A stretch of DNA of 22,791 bases from an uncultured bacterium. GTDB lineage: Bacteria > Actinomycetota > Coriobacteriia > Coriobacteriales > Coriobacteriaceae. A model generated the notes under the pieces. It ran no database searches and was not told the origin of the DNA. It saw only the letters and a list, made by a program, of their open reading frames with translations. Shown here in pieces: positions 13,340 through 21,381 of this stretch. The translations under genes were made by a program, and so were the position numbers. The DNA lies in assembly GCA_905215115.1 (NCBI GenBank), contig CAJMOP010000023.1:1-22791 (forward strand). The letters are read 5' to 3'. Every line of letters starts with the position of its first letter. Positions within the stretch are counted from its first letter, which is position 1.

Positions 13340-14566
13340 TTACGCGGCGCCCGAACGATGCCGCCATATGGATTGTACGATACCCACCGTCAGCAGCTGA
13401 ATCATCATCGAAGAAGAACCGAAGCTAATAAACGGTAGCGGAATACCGGTAATCGGCATCATGCCGATGCACATGCCGATGTTTTCGAAGGTCTGGAACG
13501 CCCACATGCCAACGATGCCCACACACGATAGGCGCAAGAACAGCGACTCACACTTAAAGGCGACGCGAATCGTCGAAAAGATCAGCAGCACGTAGAGGCA
13601 CAGGAGCAAAAAGGAACCGCAAAAGCCAAAGGTCTCGGACAGGAAGGCGAAGACGAAGTCGGTGTGGAACTCGGGCAGAAAGCCGCCGGCCGACTGCGTC
13701 GCATGGCCCAAACCCTTACCAAAGAAGCCGCCCGAGCCAACGGCGATAAGCGACTGCTGCAGGTTGTAGGCATCGTCCGAATCGGCATTATCGGGGTCGA
13801 TAAAGACCGTCAGACGGTTCATCTGATACTGCTTGATGAGCACATCGTGGCCGAGCAACGAATCAAAGACCGAATCGAGCGCCAGGACGAGGGCCACCAG
13901 GCCCACGAGCAGGGCCAGGGTCGACAGCACCCATTCGCGGCGTGCACCGCTCATGCAGATGACGATGGCGCCCGAGACCAGCACGACCAGGCCCGAGCCC
14001 AGGTCGCCCATGGCGACGACGGCCAAAAACGGAATGGACAGCATGCCGCAGAGCTTGACGTAGTCGCGAACGGTATCGATGCGGCCGTTATACTGCGAGC
14101 CAAGCGTGGCGATAAAGAAGATGGTGATGAGCTTGGCAAGCTCAACCGGCTGGAATGTCAAGCCGATACCGGGAATCTTGATCCAGCCCGTCATGCCCAG
14201 ACCGCCCGTATAGGACAGGCCCGGAATCTTGGGCGAGAAGATCACAATAAGGTCAATGACGAGCAGCGCCGTCGAGAAGTTAGAGATGCCGCGCAGATCG
14301 GTACGCCAGACGAGCACCGCAAGCACCGCGCCAATGCCAATGCCCAGCAGGTGGCGCGAGAATGAGGCGTCGGCCTTAAACTGTGACGCCGACCAAATAA
14401 TGATGGCGCCATAGGCAACGAGCGCGACGGTAGCCAGCAGCACACCGATATGCACCTTTTGGCGAAACGTACCGCGCGAGGCCGAAAGTTGCTTGTTGAC
14501 GCGGTCCAGGCTGCTGCGAGAGCCGGTCTTGGTTGAACGGAACAGATCCGCCGGAGAAAAATCCAT
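13340..14566 (-). CDS. rodA: Peptidoglycan glycosyltransferase RodA (SEDS family)
   Basis: RodA polymerises lipid II into glycan strands during lateral-wall growth, working with the transpeptidase PBP2. The 408-residue protein has about ten membrane spans starting near residue 39. SEDS motifs are visible: FQPVELAKL (139-147), GDLGSGLV (187-194), the large loop with NLQQSLIAVGSGGFFGKGLG (268-287), and LPEFHTDFVFAFLSE. In the last, Asp303 matches the catalytic Asp of known RodA proteins. The C-terminus holds GMMPITGIPLPFISFG. About 35 polar residues precede the first span. RodA rather than FtsW is supported by its position after mrdA and mreBCD. The ATG at 14564-14566 has a perfect TAGGAGGT ribosome site. 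Confidence 0.96.
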   Translation of the reverse strand: MDFSPADLFRSTKTGSRSSLDRVNKQLSASRGTFRQKVHIGVLLATVALVAYGAIIIWSASQFKADASFSRHLLGIGIGAVLAVLVWRTDLRGISNFSTALLVIDLIVIFSPKIPGLSYTGGLGMTGWIKIPGIGLTFQPVELAKLITIFFIATLGSQYNGRIDTVRDYVKLCGMLSIPFLAVVAMGDLGSGLVVLVSGAIVICMSGARREWVLSTLALLVGLVALVLALDSVFDSLLGHDVLIKQYQMNRLTVFIDPDNADSDDAYNLQQSLIAVGSGGFFGKGLGHATQSAGGFLPEFHTDFVFAFLSETFGFCGSFLLLCLYVLLIFSTIRVAFKCESLFLRLSCVGIVGMWAFQTFENIGMCIGMMPITGIPLPFISFGSSSMMIQLLTVGIVQSIWRHRSGAA

Positions 14567-14575
14567 CGCAACCTC

Positions 14576-16645
14576 CTATCGAACCGAAGAATCGCCCGAG
14601 GCCGAAGAGGTATCGGGCTCGTCATAAATCGCGCCGAGCACGTCGCGCACGACATGCATCGCGGTATCTGAGCCACCGCCGCCCTGCTCCAGGACAGTAG
14701 CGATGACATACTTGGGATCATCGGCCGGCGCATAGGCGCAAAACCACGCGTATTCGTCCTCGCCGCTTTTCTCGCCCGTGCCCGACTTGCCGTATACCTG
14801 CGGCGTCAGGGTGCCAAAGTGAGCCGCCAGGGACGTCGATGCCGTGTAAATCACGTCGTGCATGCCGTTGCGAACAAGAGCCAAATCCGAATCGCTGTTG
14901 ATCTTGGCCTCCAGGCGCTTCTTCTTGCCTTTGCCGTTGTACTTATAGGCATCGCCGTCGCCATCGCGCGACACGGCAGACAAAAACACGTGAGGCACGT
15001 ACTGCTTACCGCCGTTGGCAAGGCCCATGTAGGCGCATGCCATCTGCAAAGGCGTCACCAAAATGTCGCCCTGGCCGATGGCAATGTTGGTCATATCGCC
15101 GGCATTCCACTTGCGGTCCTCGGCAGAGGCGTCGGTAAAGTACGACTCTTTCCACTCGGCATCGGGAATACGGCCCGCGCCCTCACTCGGCAAATCGATA
15201 CCGCAGGTCTTGCCTAGGCCCCAGCGACGAAAGACCTCCTGCAGGCCCTCGGAATGTTGCTCGTCATAAAAGAACGCCTTGCCCATATCGTAGAAGACGG
15301 GGTCGCACGAGTTGGCAATACCCGACTGCAGCGTCATGGTGCCGTGTCCAGACGTCAGCCAGCAGCGCTTGCCCCAAGCCTTGCCCAAGCCCGTCCAATA
15401 GCCCGTGCAGTTGGTTGTCTGCGTTGAAGTGTAGGTTCCAAACTCAAGACCGGCCAGTGCCGAGAGCGGCTTGATGGTCGAGGCCGACATGTACTGTCCG
15501 CTAATGGCGCGGTTGAGCAGCGGGTGCGAACCCTTGTCATCATTGAGCTCGGTCCACACGTCATTTGAGACGCCGCCGATAAAGACGGACGGATCGAACT
15601 TGGGCTCGCTCGCCATGCCCAGGATCTCACCATTGTTGGGATCGAGGCACACCACAGCGCCGTTGCCGGCATTGCTGTAGCCGGTGGTCTTGGCAAGCTC
15701 GATGGCGCTCGCCAGCGCCGTCTCACAGGCCTGTTGGATCTTGAGGTCGAGCGTGAGCTTAATGTCGGAGCCGGCCTTGGCGGGCACGGCGCCGGCCTGA
15801 CCGGTCACATTGCCCGAGGCATCGACCTTGACGGTCTGCTCGCCACGAATACCCTGCAGCAGGTTTTCGTAGTAGCTCTCAACACCCGCCTGGCCCACGA
15901 TATCGCCCGACTGGTACGTAATCTTGCCAGCAGAAGCATCATCATCGCCAGAGGTTTTCTTATTCTGGGCCTCGAGCTGCTCGGAGGTAATGGTGCCGGT
16001 ATAGCCCAAAATGTGACAGGCCGTCTCGCCGTACGGGTACTGGCGCTCGGTACGCTCGGCAATCTTGACGCCCGGGAACTCGCCTGCGTGCTCCTTGATA
16101 TAGGCAACCGTTGAGCGGCGCACGTCCGTCGCGATGGTATGCAGGCTCTGAGCGCCCTCTGTATTGTCCTGAATATTGCGCAGAACCGCCACGTAAGGCA
16201 TTCCAAGCACGTTGGCAAGATGGCGAACCAGAACCTCATCCTCCGCAAGGTCGCGGTAGGCCACGACAGCAAGTGAGGGACGGTTCTGGACAAGCGCCAC
16301 GCCATTGCGGTCGAGGATGCGGCCGCGCACAGCGGGTGTGGTAACGGTGCGCGTCTGATTGCTATTAGCCTGCTTCTCGTAATAGTCCGACGAGACCATC
16401 TGCATGCCCCACAGCTTGACGGCAAGCGCCGCAAACATCGCGCCCACACCCGCGGTGAGGATGGAAAAGCGGCCCTTAAAGGCGGTCGCCGCGGTATTGC
16501 CCTCGCCCTCGGTGGCGCGCGGGGCCGTTCCATGCTGCGTATCATAGGTAAAACGGGAATCGCCCCGACGCATGATGACCAGCGCGACCACGATGGCCAC
16601 GACCAGCACGATACCGGCGATAATAACCGTCAACTGGGAAGACAT
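14576..16645 (-). CDS. mrdA: Penicillin-binding protein 2 (elongation transpeptidase)
   Basis: This class B PBP cross-links glycan strands made by RodA in the elongation complex. The 689-residue protein has the dimerisation/pedestal region (about 85-290, with RGRILDRNGVALVQNRPSL) and a transpeptidase domain. The domain carries S389-T-I-K392, S446-C-D448 and K620-S-G-T623. QYMSASTIKPLSALAG and GYTGTITSEQLE are typical of the PBP2 type. Unusually, two hydrophobic segments are present: 6-25, followed by an arginine-containing linker, and 61-83, the span expected in the family. The ATG at 16643-16645 has GGGAGG seven bases upstream, so the N-terminal part appears genuine. A polar Ser/Asp tail ends the protein. 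It follows mreD by 13 bases and precedes rodA by 9. Confidence 0.96.
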   Translation of the reverse strand: MSSQLTVIIAGIVLVVAIVVALVIMRRGDSRFTYDTQHGTAPRATEGEGNTAATAFKGRFSILTAGVGAMFAALAVKLWGMQMVSSDYYEKQANSNQTRTVTTPAVRGRILDRNGVALVQNRPSLAVVAYRDLAEDEVLVRHLANVLGMPYVAVLRNIQDNTEGAQSLHTIATDVRRSTVAYIKEHAGEFPGVKIAERTERQYPYGETACHILGYTGTITSEQLEAQNKKTSGDDDASAGKITYQSGDIVGQAGVESYYENLLQGIRGEQTVKVDASGNVTGQAGAVPAKAGSDIKLTLDLKIQQACETALASAIELAKTTGYSNAGNGAVVCLDPNNGEILGMASEPKFDPSVFIGGVSNDVWTELNDDKGSHPLLNRAISGQYMSASTIKPLSALAGLEFGTYTSTQTTNCTGYWTGLGKAWGKRCWLTSGHGTMTLQSGIANSCDPVFYDMGKAFFYDEQHSEGLQEVFRRWGLGKTCGIDLPSEGAGRIPDAEWKESYFTDASAEDRKWNAGDMTNIAIGQGDILVTPLQMACAYMGLANGGKQYVPHVFLSAVSRDGDGDAYKYNGKGKKKRLEAKINSDSDLALVRNGMHDVIYTASTSLAAHFGTLTPQVYGKSGTGEKSGEDEYAWFCAYAPADDPKYVIATVLEQGGGGSDTAMHVVRDVLGAIYDEPDTSSASGDSSVR

Positions 16646-16658
16646 CTACGGGCCTCCC

Positions 16659-17225
16659 CTATTTGAGCTTGCGGGTCTTGGGCTTAAAGCGCATACCCGT
16701 CTGGCGTCCGCCACGTGCGGAGAATCCATAGCCGGACTGCGGCACGACGCCGGACATCAAAAACGGAATGGCAACCAGACCCGTCAGGATCGAAGACGGC
16801 AGCGCATGACCGAAGATCGCCACGACAAAGCTCGTCTCCAAACCCATAAACAGCAAGATGATGCTGTAAATCACATTAATGACGAGCGCGAAGGTGCCCA
16901 CCGTGATGCCGCGCGCACTCGGGGTACCGCCCGTCTGACCAGCGGCGCTGTGCACCAGGGCAAAAGAACCCACGGTCAGCAGGAGCGACATAACGCCCAC
17001 CGGCACGGCAGCGGACAGGTCATAGAACAAGCCGCTGCAAAAACCGCACACGACGGCACGGGTCGGGTCGCCCGAGAACACACTCAGGCACACAAGAATA
17101 ATCATAAAGTTGACGCGACCGCCCGCAATGGAGATCTGCGGTGCGAGGCCTGCCTGCAGCAGCACGCACACGATGGCGGCAATCACAAACGTGCGGGAGC
17201 TCATCCCCTGCTCGTGTAGATCCAT
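16659..17225 (-). CDS. mreD: Rod shape-determining membrane protein MreD
   Basis: MreD is an integral membrane member of the elongation complex and interacts with MreC. Sequence conservation is low in this family; the call rests on size (188 residues), about five hydrophobic spans, the N-terminal LLQAGLAPQISIAGGRVNFMII and GFCSGLFYDLSAAVPVG (the G-x-x-x-G-L-x-x-D motif), and position directly after mreC. I chose the ATG at 17223-17225, which has AGGGGG seven bases upstream. The ATG two codons earlier (17231) would put that site against the start codon. The C-terminus ends in a basic cytoplasmic tail (RFKPKTRKLK). Confidence 0.92.
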   Translation of the reverse strand: MDLHEQGMSSRTFVIAAIVCVLLQAGLAPQISIAGGRVNFMIILVCLSVFSGDPTRAVVCGFCSGLFYDLSAAVPVGVMSLLLTVGSFALVHSAAGQTGGTPSARGITVGTFALVINVIYSIILLFMGLETSFVVAIFGHALPSSILTGLVAIPFLMSGVVPQSGYGFSARGGRQTGMRFKPKTRKLK

Positions 17226-17236
17226 GGACATGCCCC

Positions 17237-18235
17237 CTATTCGCTCGAGCCGGAATCGGTCGTCTCGGACGTGTCGGAACTGTCATCCGAGCTCTCGTCC
17301 TTCGTCTTGGTCGCAGCATCGCGCGACGTTCCCTGCGGCGTGCTATTAGCGGTGCTCACGTCCTCATCCGAGGCCGACTGTTCGTCGGTCAGCGAGGTGA
17401 TGACCAGCACTTCCTCGTTGTTCTCGGCCGTCGTCTGGGCGCGCACCACAATGGTGTAGTACACGTCGTTTGCGGATTTTTCAACCGACGAGACGGTGCC
17501 GAGCGGTAGACCCTTGGGGAACACACCGCCAATGCCCGAGGTCACGATGATGTCGCCAACCTTAACATCGGAGTCGACGCTCACGTACTCAAGACGCAGC
17601 GTGCCGTCAGCCTGACCCTGCAGCATACCCTGGGCGCGCGTGTCCTGCACCATGGCGGATACGCCGGAGTTCTCGTCGCCAATCAGGCGCACGGTAGAGG
17701 TCTTGGCCGATACCTCGATAATCTGTCCGATAACACCGGCAGAACTCGTCACGGGCATGTTGATGGTAAGCCCGTCGGCAGAGCCCTTGTCGATGGTAAC
17801 GGTCGAGGTCCAGGCATCGCCGGAGGCACCAACGATACGAGCAGCGGTCGATTTGAGGTTATAGGTCGACTGCAGGCCGACCAGCCCCTCCAGACGCTCG
17901 GCGGTCTTTTGAGCCTCGGAGAGCTCAGCAACCTTAGAGGTCAGTTCCTCGTTTTGCTTCTTAAGCTCGTCAAGCGTGTCCTGCGACGCCGTAAGGTTAG
18001 AGAACACGTTACCGATCGCATTGAAGGGAGCCGCCACAGCCGAGCCCACAAAGCGCACCGGCGAGGTAATCGTCGTCACGCCCGAGCGCACGGCATGAAT
18101 CGGTCCTGCCTCGCCCTCGCGGATGTAAAACGTGAGCAGCAACACCGAAATCAGGCTGAAAACAATCAACGGGCGCATACCCGTTGATTGTCGCTTGGTA
18201 TTCAGATTTGTGGAGAAACCCGAAGATCGTGCCAA
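17237..18235 (-). CDS. mreC: Rod shape-determining protein MreC
   Basis: MreC connects the cytoplasmic MreB filaments to the wall-synthesis enzymes outside the membrane. The 332-residue protein has one span (21-38), a coiled coil (about 80-118, DTLDELKKQNEELTSKVAEL) and the beta-domain (about 130-280, with ASGDAWTSTVTIDKGSADGL, GVIGQIIEVSAKTSTVRLI and GDIIVTSGIGGVFPKGLPLG). A Ser/Thr/Asp-rich tail (285-332) is probably disordered. The start is TTG at 18233-18235 with AAGGTGG about seven bases upstream. An internal ATG at codon 20 directly before the span has no clear ribosome site. A perfect 12-bp inverted repeat lies in codons 15-25 and holds that ATG in its loop. The gap to mreB is 21 bases. 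Confidence 0.95.
   Translation of the reverse strand: MARSSGFSTNLNTKRQSTGMRPLIVFSLISVLLLTFYIREGEAGPIHAVRSGVTTITSPVRFVGSAVAAPFNAIGNVFSNLTASQDTLDELKKQNEELTSKVAELSEAQKTAERLEGLVGLQSTYNLKSTAARIVGASGDAWTSTVTIDKGSADGLTINMPVTSSAGVIGQIIEVSAKTSTVRLIGDENSGVSAMVQDTRAQGMLQGQADGTLRLEYVSVDSDVKVGDIIVTSGIGGVFPKGLPLGTVSSVEKSANDVYYTIVVRAQTTAENNEEVLVITSLTDEQSASDEDVSTANSTPQGTSRDAATKTKDESSDDSSDTSETTDSGSSE
18162..18191 (-). other. Perfect 12-bp hairpin inside the start of mreC
   Basis: Arms at 18162-18173 and 18180-18191 are exact reverse complements around a six-base loop. On the minus-strand RNA the stem is followed by UUU then C. It lies within mreC codons 15-25, and the loop contains the ATG of codon 20. It resembles a weak intrinsic terminator or a translation-control hairpin. 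Function is inference; the perfect repeat is read directly. Confidence 0.7.
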
Positions 18236-18256
18236 ATGGAATCCACCTTTTGGAAA

Positions 18257-19300
18257 TTAAGCATTGGTCTGGACGAAGCCGCCATCAAACGCATTGGCCT
18301 CGAGCACGCGGGCACAGCCGTTAACGACGTTATCGAGCGCCGTGGGGCTGACGTTGACCGAAACACCGGTCTCATCGCGCAGGCGCACATCGAGACCGCG
18401 CAGCAGCGCGCCGCCACCGGTCAGCAAAATGCCGTAGTACATAAGGTCCGAGGCAAGATCGGGAGGCGTAGCGTCGAGTGCGTCCTTGACGGCCTTGGCC
18501 ATCTCGTCGAGCGGCTTGTTGAGCGCGCGACGAATCTCCTCGCTCTCGATGCGCACGGTCTTGGGCAGACCGGTGATCACGTCGCGGCCGTTGACCTCAA
18601 CGTCGAGCTCGTCCTTGAGCGGCACGGCGGAACCGACCTTGATCTTGATGTCCTCTGCCGTACGCTCGCCGATGGCCAGGTTGTAGGCATCACGAACGTG
18701 CGTGAGGATGGCCTGATCGAACTCGTCGCCGGCAATACGAATGGACTGCGAGACGACGATGCCGCCCATAGCGATAACGGCGACCTCGGTGGTACCGCCG
18801 CCGATGTCGATGACCATGGAGCCGGTGGGTTCCTCGACGGGCAGGTCGGCGCCGATAGCGGCTGCCATAGGCTCTTCGATCAGATAGGCCTGGCGGGCAC
18901 CGGCCTGGATCGTGGCCTCAAAGACAGCGCGCTTCTCAACCGACGTGACACCGGAGGGAACGCAGACGACAACACGCGGACGCGGAGTCCACGGATAGCG
19001 CTTCTCGGACGCCTTATCGATAAAGTAGCGAAGCATGGCCTCGGTAACATCGAAGTCGGCGATGACGCCGTCCTTCAGGGGACGAACGGCCACGATGTTG
19101 CCGGGCGTACGGCCGAGCATGCGCTTTGCCTCGATACCGACCGCCAAGATGCGCTCGTCGTTCTTGTCGATGGCGACAACAGAGGGCTCGCGAATGACGA
19201 TGCCCTTGCCGCGCACGGAGACAAGCGTATTTGCGGTGCCGAGGTCGATGGCAAGATCGCCCGCATAGCTACCGAAGAACATATCCATCAAAGAAAACAA
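18257..19300 (-). CDS. mreB: Rod shape-determining protein MreB (bacterial actin)
   Basis: MreB forms ATP-dependent membrane-bound filaments that direct lateral-wall synthesis. At 347 residues it matches the family. The actin-fold motifs are clear: phosphate-1 DLGTANTLV (near 19), IGADLPVEEPTGSMVIDIGG leading to phosphate-2 DIGGGTTEVAV (near 160), and the adenosine-site GILLTGGGALLRGLD (near 290). The start is TTG at 19298-19300 with AGGAG five bases upstream. The next ATG, four codons in, is too far from that site. It is the first gene of the mreBCD-mrdA-rodA run, with a possible promoter at 19346-19374. Confidence 0.98.
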   Translation of the reverse strand: MFSLMDMFFGSYAGDLAIDLGTANTLVSVRGKGIVIREPSVVAIDKNDERILAVGIEAKRMLGRTPGNIVAVRPLKDGVIADFDVTEAMLRYFIDKASEKRYPWTPRPRVVVCVPSGVTSVEKRAVFEATIQAGARQAYLIEEPMAAAIGADLPVEEPTGSMVIDIGGGTTEVAVIAMGGIVVSQSIRIAGDEFDQAILTHVRDAYNLAIGERTAEDIKIKVGSAVPLKDELDVEVNGRDVITGLPKTVRIESEEIRRALNKPLDEMAKAVKDALDATPPDLASDLMYYGILLTGGGALLRGLDVRLRDETGVSVNVSPTALDNVVNGCARVLEANAFDGGFVQTNA

Positions 19301-19345
19301 CGCAACTCCTGATGTGTTGGATGATTGCTGGAAAACTACTAGCTC

Positions 19346-19374
19346 ATCATACTAGCGCAAGCCCGGCACCTCAC
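19346..19374 (-). promoter_or_regulatory. Possible mreB promoter
   Basis: TATGAT (19346-19351, minus strand) matches the -10 consensus at 5/6. The -35 position at 17-base spacing (19369-19374, GTGAGG) matches only 3/6 and lies inside the hairpin at 19361-19393. Predicted transcription starts about 39 bases before the mreB TTG. It is the only reasonable candidate upstream of the mre run. Confidence 0.4.
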
Positions 19375-19393
19375 TTGCGGTGAAGCGCCGGGC
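19361..19393 (-). terminator. Hairpin after the TPR gene, likely weak terminator
   Basis: GCCCGGC and GCCGGGC arms pair perfectly over seven bases, with a further CTCAC/GTGAAG-type inner stem with mismatches. On the minus strand only TTGCGCTAG follows, so the T-run is poor. It lies 22 bases after the TPR gene stop and ahead of mreB. It probably slows or partly stops transcripts from the cyclophilin-TPR pair, but could be a factor-dependent or leaky terminator. Confidence 0.5.
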
Positions 19394-19415
19394 AAAGCTA
19401 AATCCCATAAGGTCA

Positions 19416-20720
19416 CTACTGGTTGTCAGCAGCCGAGAAATCCATATCGAGCGAAGAAACGGCCCAGCCGATATGGTTGTCGGAGCGCACGAATTTGACG
19501 GTGTACTCCTGCTCGCCGCCCTTGGACAGCGATGCCTTCACCTTGGCGGTCGTCTCGGTCATGGACTGATCCATGCCCTCGACGGACACGGTGGCACCCT
19601 GCGGAATCGAGGAGATGATCATCGACTTAGCGTCCTCGGACAGGCTCGAGGCCAGGCAAGACTCGGCCTTTGCGGCGTCACCGTCGCCGGCAGCCTGGAA
19701 CAGATCGGTAACGACAGACTCCTGAGACGGGAAGCCAAAGCCGCGCGTGTAGGCAAAGCCCAGACCGCCGGCAGCGATCACGATGAGCAGAAGCAGCACG
19801 ATGAAGACTTTGAGACCCGTATGGCGATGGCGACGACGGACCTTGGCCTGCTTACGATCCTGACGGTCCTGCTGGACCATCTCGGACTCGGACAGCGTAA
19901 AGAAGCCGGTGTCCGAGGGATCAGGCATAAACTGACCGGTCGCGCCCGTAGGATCGAGCGGATCGACGGCAGGAGCGTCCATCGCGGGCGCCGGAGCCGT
20001 GGCCATAGCCGTCTGGGCAGACAGCGCGGCAAGCGAATCCTGCACGCGGGCAAGCTCATCGGCCTGCTCGGAGGTGAGCTGGTAGATGCCATCGGCAGTA
20101 GCGGCATTAAAGGCGTCGAGTGCGTCGGAGGGACGGCCGGCGGCAGAAAGCGCCTGACCCATGCCGGCGTTGAGCGCACGCGTGTCGTCGCGGGGGCCGG
20201 CAAAGTCGATAGCCGTGCGGTAAGTCTCCACGGCATCCGCCGGACGGCCGAGCTTAATGAAGCAACGACCGAGCTCGCCGAGTGCGGCGGCAGGAGCCGG
20301 ATTGGCGCCGTCGATGGCAGCCTGACGGAAGGCGGTTCCCGCGTTGGCATAGTCGCCCGACTGGAACAGCGCATTGCCCAGGCCCAGATAGGCCTTGAAC
20401 GGCGTGGCATAGGAAGCATCCTGCGTAGCGGCAGAGAAAGCCTGAGCGGCCGTCGTGTAGTCGCCCACGGCGGCGAGCGCCTTGCCGCGGTTGGTGAGCA
20501 GCGCGCCGCGCTTGCCGTAGGTACCGTCGTTGAGGGCGGCGGCATAGGCCTCGGCGGCCTCGGCATACATGCCCAGGTGCATCAAGGCGTTGCCACGAAG
20601 GTGATCGGCCTCGCCCATAATCTCATCGGGAGTCTTTGCCGCCCCAAGCATCTGGGCTGCAGCGGAAAAATCACCCGCGCGGTAAGCGGCGCGGCCCTGT
20701 TGGATCAGCTGGCTATTCAA
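19416..20720 (-). CDS. TPR-repeat single-span membrane protein of unknown function
   Basis: This 434-residue protein has no name I recognise. Residues 1-215 form tetratricopeptide-like helical repeats (motifs such as GRAAYRAGDFSAAAQ, GMYAEAAEAYAAAL, GDYTTAAQAFSAA, GDYANAGTAFRQA, GRPADAVETYRTA and GRPSDALDAFNAA). A Pro/Ala-rich linker and a basic stretch (QDRKQAKVRRRHRH) then lead to one membrane span (304-324). The last 110 residues would lie outside and resemble small DUF4878-like lipoprotein domains (VVTDLFQAAGDGDAAKAESCL). The topology is cytoplasmic repeats and an external sensor-like domain. The start is TTG at 20718-20720 with GGGGA upstream; no ATG is close. It lies 11 bases after the cyclophilin gene and shares its promoter. 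Confidence 0.85.
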   Translation of the reverse strand: MNSQLIQQGRAAYRAGDFSAAAQMLGAAKTPDEIMGEADHLRGNALMHLGMYAEAAEAYAAALNDGTYGKRGALLTNRGKALAAVGDYTTAAQAFSAATQDASYATPFKAYLGLGNALFQSGDYANAGTAFRQAAIDGANPAPAAALGELGRCFIKLGRPADAVETYRTAIDFAGPRDDTRALNAGMGQALSAAGRPSDALDAFNAATADGIYQLTSEQADELARVQDSLAALSAQTAMATAPAPAMDAPAVDPLDPTGATGQFMPDPSDTGFFTLSESEMVQQDRQDRKQAKVRRRHRHTGLKVFIVLLLLIVIAAGGLGFAYTRGFGFPSQESVVTDLFQAAGDGDAAKAESCLASSLSEDAKSMIISSIPQGATVSVEGMDQSMTETTAKVKASLSKGGEQEYTVKFVRSDNHIGWAVSSLDMDFSAADNQ

Positions 20721-20731
20721 GGAAGTCCCCT

Positions 20732-21274
20732 TTACTCGTGAACGATCTCGACATGGACGATCTCGTCGCCGGCACGCAGCTGCGAAATCACATCGAGACC
20801 CTCGACCGTGGTACCAAAGACGGTGTAACCGGAATCGAGGTTATGCTGGGCACCCAGGCAGAAGTAGAACTGCGAACCCGCGGAATCGGGGTCCATGGAG
20901 CGTGCCATGGCAAGGGCGCCATCGACATGGCTGTTGCGCGGATTGGTGGCAAACTCGCCCTTGATGCAGTAGCCGGGGCCACCGGTACCGGGCATACCGT
21001 CGGGGCCTTCAAGACCGGCAGCGACGTCGGCGCCGGACATGTCGCGGGTATTGGGGTCGCCGCCCTGGATAACAAAACCGGGCACATAGCGATGGAACTT
21101 AAGGCCATCATAGAAGCCCATCGTGGAAAGCTCGCAGAAGTTCGCGACATGAATGGGAGCGCCCTCGCCGTCAAACTTGACCTTGATGGTACCCTTCGAC
21201 GTCTCGATTACGGCGCACTCGTCGCCGACAAGCTGATACTCGGGCGTGTAGAGCTCTTTCTTAAAACCAAACAT
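20732..21274 (-). CDS. Cyclophilin-type peptidyl-prolyl cis-trans isomerase
   Basis: Cyclophilins speed rotation about X-Pro bonds. The 180-residue protein has the family core: FHRYVPGFVIQGGDP (60-74, with catalytic Arg62 and Gln70), GALAMARS, GSQFYFCLG and YTVFGTTVEGLDVI. A short N-terminal stretch (MFGFKKELYTPEYQLV) precedes the core. No signal peptide or membrane span is visible, so it should be cytoplasmic. The ATG at 21272-21274 has GGAAGGA five bases upstream. It leads a two-gene unit with the TPR membrane protein and has a promoter at 21314-21343. Substrates cannot be deduced. Confidence 0.95.
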   Translation of the reverse strand: MFGFKKELYTPEYQLVGDECAVIETSKGTIKVKFDGEGAPIHVANFCELSTMGFYDGLKFHRYVPGFVIQGGDPNTRDMSGADVAAGLEGPDGMPGTGGPGYCIKGEFATNPRNSHVDGALAMARSMDPDSAGSQFYFCLGAQHNLDSGYTVFGTTVEGLDVISQLRAGDEIVHVEIVHE

Positions 21275-21313
21275 GTGGTTCCTTCCTCGTGCGTTTAAAG
21301 CATATTTGTACGA

Positions 21314-21343
21314 ATTGTAGCAATAAGCACGGGTTTACATCAA
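21314..21343 (-). promoter_or_regulatory. Promoter of the cyclophilin-TPR pair
   Basis: On the minus strand, TTGATG (21338-21343), 18 bases and TACAAT (21314-21319) match the -35 at 4/6 and the -10 at 5/6. Predicted transcription starts near 21307, about 33 bases before the cyclophilin ATG. It lies in the 107-base gap after the zinc-ribbon gene; no terminator hairpin was seen in that gap. Confidence 0.65.
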
Positions 21344-21381
21344 TTGCGCACGTAGGTTATGCCGACTATGGCGAACTAATT

